Shown here one piece after another: positions 33,046 to 35,028 of a stretch of 35,028 nucleotides of DNA (the stretch's first letter is position 1; each line of letters opens with the position of its first letter). The notes under the pieces were generated by a model. The model did no database searches. It was given only the letters and a program-made list of their open reading frames with translations, and had not been told where the DNA came from. The DNA comes from an uncultured Pseudomonadota bacterium (GTDB lineage Bacteria; Pseudomonadota; Gammaproteobacteria; Steroidobacterales; Steroidobacteraceae). The stretch spans positions 1 to 35,028 of the forward strand of contig CAIRLC010000033.1 of NCBI GenBank assembly GCA_903879335.1, in the 5' to 3' direction. Made by a program: the position numbers and the translations under genes.

Positions 33046-34414
33046 GCTGGCCACTCTCCTTAATGGCGGGTTCGCGCGCTAAAAACCGAGCGAGAAAACC
33101 GGTATCCACACCGCCGGCGATGAATTCAGCGTCGGTCAAGACGTCCACATGAAACCCAATATTGGTCGAGACCCCAGACAGCACCGTCTCAAGTAAGGCA
33201 TGCCGTAATCGCATCACTACGTCGCTGCGAGTCGGGGCATGCACGATCACCTTGGCGAGCAAGGAGTCATAAAACGGCGGCACGCGCGCACCGGCATCGA
33301 TATGGGTATCCACACGTATCGAGGGCGCAGACGGCCAAGACACCGACGACACCACACCTGGCGAGGGCTGGAAATCTCGGTTCGGATCTTCGGCGTTGAC
33401 GCGGCATTCCATGGCGCAACCGTCGAAGGTCACAGACTCTTGGGTCAATCGAAGCCCTTCACCCGAGGCAATCGCGATTTGCTCGGCCACCAAATCAATG
33501 CCAGTCACCGCCTCCGTGATCGGATGCTCCACCTGGATGCGCGCATTCATCTCAAGAAAATAGAACTCATCTCGGTCCACATCGACCAGAAATTCCACCG
33601 TACCGGCACCGCGATATGATAAGCGCTCGGCAAAACGGACCGCAGCAGCATGCAACCGGGTACGGAAGTCCGCTGAGAGTCCCGGCGCCGGTGTTTCTTC
33701 GATCAATTTTTGATAGCGACGCTGCACGGAGCAATCACGTTCGCCCAGATGAATGACGCGCCCAGCGCCGTCACCGAGCACTTGGACCTCGACATGTCGG
33801 CCCCGCTCCACAAATCGTTCGAGATAGACGCGCGAGTCACCAAACGCAGCCCCCGCCTCGGCGCTGGCCATGCTCAAGGCCTCTTCCAACTCGTCGATCC
33901 GGTCGACGCGTTTCATGCCACGCCCGCCGCCGCCACCCACCGCCTTGACGAGAAACGGCGGTTGGATGCGTTGGGCGAGCGCGAGCGCCTCGTCGAGGCT
34001 CGCGACCGGCCCACCCGGAACGACCGGCACGTCAGCGGCCTCCGCCGCCGCGCGCGCCTTTAACTTGTCACCGACGGCATCGATTTGAGCAGCAGTCGGT
34101 CCAATGAAAATAATCCCGTGCTCTTCGCAGCGTTCTGCCAAGGCCATGCGCTCGGATAAGAACCCGTAGCCCGGATGAATCGCATCGGCACCCACGGCTT
34201 GTGCGGCGTGCACAATCGTATCGACCCGCAGATAACTGTCCCCTGGGCGCGCCGGTCCGATGCAGACGGCACGATCCGCCATGCGGGCCGGCAGAGATTC
34301 CCGATCAGCCGTCGATACGGCCAACACCGTCTCGATGCCTAAGGCTTGGCAGGTACGAATGATCCGAACCGCAATCTCGCCACGGTTGGCGATCAGCACA
34401 CGCCGAATGGACAC
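33038..34414 (-). CDS. Biotin carboxylase subunit (AccC-type)
   Basis: A 458-residue ATP-grasp enzyme that carboxylates biotin with bicarbonate and ATP. Seen: IANRGEIAVRIIR (8-20), IHPGYGFLSE, the glycine-rich lid VKAVGGGGGRGMK, HLGERDCSVQRRYQKLIEE and the catalytic EMNARIQVEHPITE. Length is normal for AccC. It starts with GTG 2 bases after the carrier-protein stop and lacks its own ribosome site, so translation is coupled. It is part of a dedicated multi-subunit carboxylase with the carrier and the PycB-like subunit. No AccA or AccD genes are near, so acetyl-CoA carboxylase function is unlikely. Confidence 0.93.
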   Translation of the reverse strand: MSIRRVLIANRGEIAVRIIRTCQALGIETVLAVSTADRESLPARMADRAVCIGPARPGDSYLRVDTIVHAAQAVGADAIHPGYGFLSERMALAERCEEHGIIFIGPTAAQIDAVGDKLKARAAAEAADVPVVPGGPVASLDEALALAQRIQPPFLVKAVGGGGGRGMKRVDRIDELEEALSMASAEAGAAFGDSRVYLERFVERGRHVEVQVLGDGAGRVIHLGERDCSVQRRYQKLIEETPAPGLSADFRTRLHAAAVRFAERLSYRGAGTVEFLVDVDRDEFYFLEMNARIQVEHPITEAVTGIDLVAEQIAIASGEGLRLTQESVTFDGCAMECRVNAEDPNRDFQPSPGVVSSVSWPSAPSIRVDTHIDAGARVPPFYDSLLAKVIVHAPTRSDVVMRLRHALLETVLSGVSTNIGFHVDVLTDAEFIAGGVDTGFLARFLAREPAIKESGQHG

Positions 34415-34416
34415 GG

Positions 34417-34890
34417 CTACGGTGCCGGCTTGACGAACATCAACGGTTCGTCAAATTCAACTAACTGACTGTCCACAGCCGTGATCGCTGCAACGGTACC
34501 GCTCACACCTGCACGGACCGGATTCATCAGCTTCATCACTTCGATAATGCCGATCACCGTCTCAGCATCCACCGTGTCGCCGACCGCCACGTAAGGCGGC
34601 GCACCCGGCTTCGGTGCTCGATAGAACGTGCCGAGCAGCGGCGCACGAACCGCTTCAGCGCCGTCGACCGCCACCGGCTGGGAAGGCTTCTTGTCGATCG
34701 CGCGCGGCGCCGGTACTGAAGCTGCCGCCGCAACCAGCGGTGTGGCAGGCTGGGCGGTGTCCATCGGTGCCTGCAGACCCCCGCGGCGCAAGCTCAGCTT
34801 GACACCGTCCATCTCTAAATCCAGCGCATCGAAGGCCGAACTCTCAACCAGTCGCATGATTTCAGCGACATCGTTCGCAGTCAGTTTCAC
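34417..34890 (-). CDS. Biotin carboxyl carrier protein (AccB-type)
   Basis: A 157-residue carrier. The N-terminus (VAEIMRLVESSAFDALDLEM) is the usual AccB head, then an Ala/Pro-rich linker (about 40-70), then the biotinyl domain with APLLGTFYRAPKPG and the biotinylated Lys120 in IIEVMKLMNPV (Val in place of the more usual Ala of EAMK). GTG 34890 is the start: GGAGG lies 6 bases upstream and the protein then begins KLTANDVAEI; the frame continues to 34974 but overlaps the preceding gene. It overlaps the stop of the upstream kinase-like gene by GTGA. Confidence 0.9.
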   Translation of the reverse strand: MKLTANDVAEIMRLVESSAFDALDLEMDGVKLSLRRGGLQAPMDTAQPATPLVAAAASVPAPRAIDKKPSQPVAVDGAEAVRAPLLGTFYRAPKPGAPPYVAVGDTVDAETVIGIIEVMKLMNPVRAGVSGTVAAITAVDSQLVEFDEPLMFVKPAP

Positions 34891-35028
34891 CGGCGTCCTC
34901 CGAAGATAGCCATGACGTGAGCCAAAGGGTCGGCGGCCGCGCGGGCCACGGGCGCTGCATCCTGTGAGGACCAAACGGTCTCAGGGCGGCTTTGCAGGAG
35001 CAGCACCGTGCCCGTATGCCGGTCTACA
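34887..35028 (-). CDS. C-terminal end of a PEP synthase/PPDK_N-type kinase, partial
   Basis: Only the last 46 codons lie in the window; the gene starts beyond 35028 and has no start codon here. The visible residues begin VDRHTGTVLLLQSRPETVWS and end with HVMAIFGGRR. LLLQSRPETVWS is the hallmark end of the PEP/pyruvate-binding ATP-grasp domain (PPDK_N), which reads LQARPET or LQSRPET in PEP synthase and in phenylphosphate-synthase-type phenol kinases. Its stop overlaps the GTG start of the biotin carrier gene (GTGA). A phenol or aryl-ketone kinase feeding a carboxylase is the expected role by analogy with the Hpe/Acv acetovanillone systems. The protein seems to end soon after the domain, so a second subunit with the phosphotransfer domain may lie upstream. 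Confidence 0.7.
   Translation of the reverse strand, partial: VDRHTGTVLLLQSRPETVWSSQDAAPVARAAADPLAHVMAIFGGRR

Noticed and set aside
33038-34890. Acetyl-CoA carboxylase assignment for the biotin carrier and biotin carboxylase
   Set aside because: The partner in the overlapping operon is a PycB/HMGL-like carboxyltransferase, not AccA/AccD, so a dedicated carboxylase is more likely.

Overview
The window is GC-rich, densely coded DNA of a Gram-negative bacterium. An outer-membrane TonB receptor, Tat-type signal peptides, a lipoprotein PQQ dehydrogenase and periplasmic cytochrome c genes point to Pseudomonadota (sphingomonad-like or gammaproteobacterial). The exact taxon cannot be fixed from this sequence. 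Almost every gene reads as catabolism of methoxylated, lignin-derived phenols. No tRNA, rRNA or CRISPR array was seen.

Layout. 1-526: end of a decayed IS3-family transposase. 527-4061 (+): SDR dehydrogenase, Tat-signal protein of unknown function, p-cresol-methylhydroxylase-type flavoprotein and its cytochrome c. 4181-6091 (-): MarR regulator and AAHS-type aromatic acid transporter. 6349-7320 (+): AraC regulator. 7380-9494 (-): PQQ/cytochrome alcohol dehydrogenase. 9695-11146 (+): vanillin-type aldehyde dehydrogenase. 11143-13986 (-): alpha/beta hydrolase and acetoacetyl-CoA-synthetase-like ligase, divergent from a LysR regulator (14162-15088) with a clear dyad operator between them. 15328-20650 (+): LigM-like O-demethylase, VOC protein, and E1alpha/E1beta/E2 of an acetoin-dehydrogenase-type complex. 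20737-27746 (-): TonB receptor, Tat-signal small subunit, GMC dehydrogenase, and a second E1alpha/E1beta pair, closed by a strong terminator. 28161-30671 (+): MFS transporter, sugar-isomerase-like TIM barrel, second VOC protein. 30701-35028 (-): a tightly overlapped operon with the tail of a PEP-synthase-type (PPDK_N) kinase, biotin carrier, biotin carboxylase, pyruvate-carboxylase-like carboxyltransferase and a HAD phosphatase.

How it may work together (inference). The last operon has the parts expected for the phosphorylate-carboxylate-dephosphorylate route known for 4-hydroxyacetophenone/acetovanillone (Hpe/Acv systems, from memory). The flavocytochrome and SDR could turn a 4-alkylguaiacol or 4-alkylphenol into the aryl ketone. 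Kinase, carboxylase and phosphatase would make the aroylacetate, and the acetoacetyl-CoA-synthetase-like ligase would activate it. The resulting vanillate would be demethylated by the LigM homologue to protocatechuate. PQQ dehydrogenase, GMC dehydrogenase and aldehyde dehydrogenase fit oxidation of side-chain alcohols and aldehydes. The two acetoin-dehydrogenase-like E1 pairs are the least explained part and may cleave an aromatic ketol or diketone. E3, ring-cleavage and folate-recycling enzymes are not in the window.
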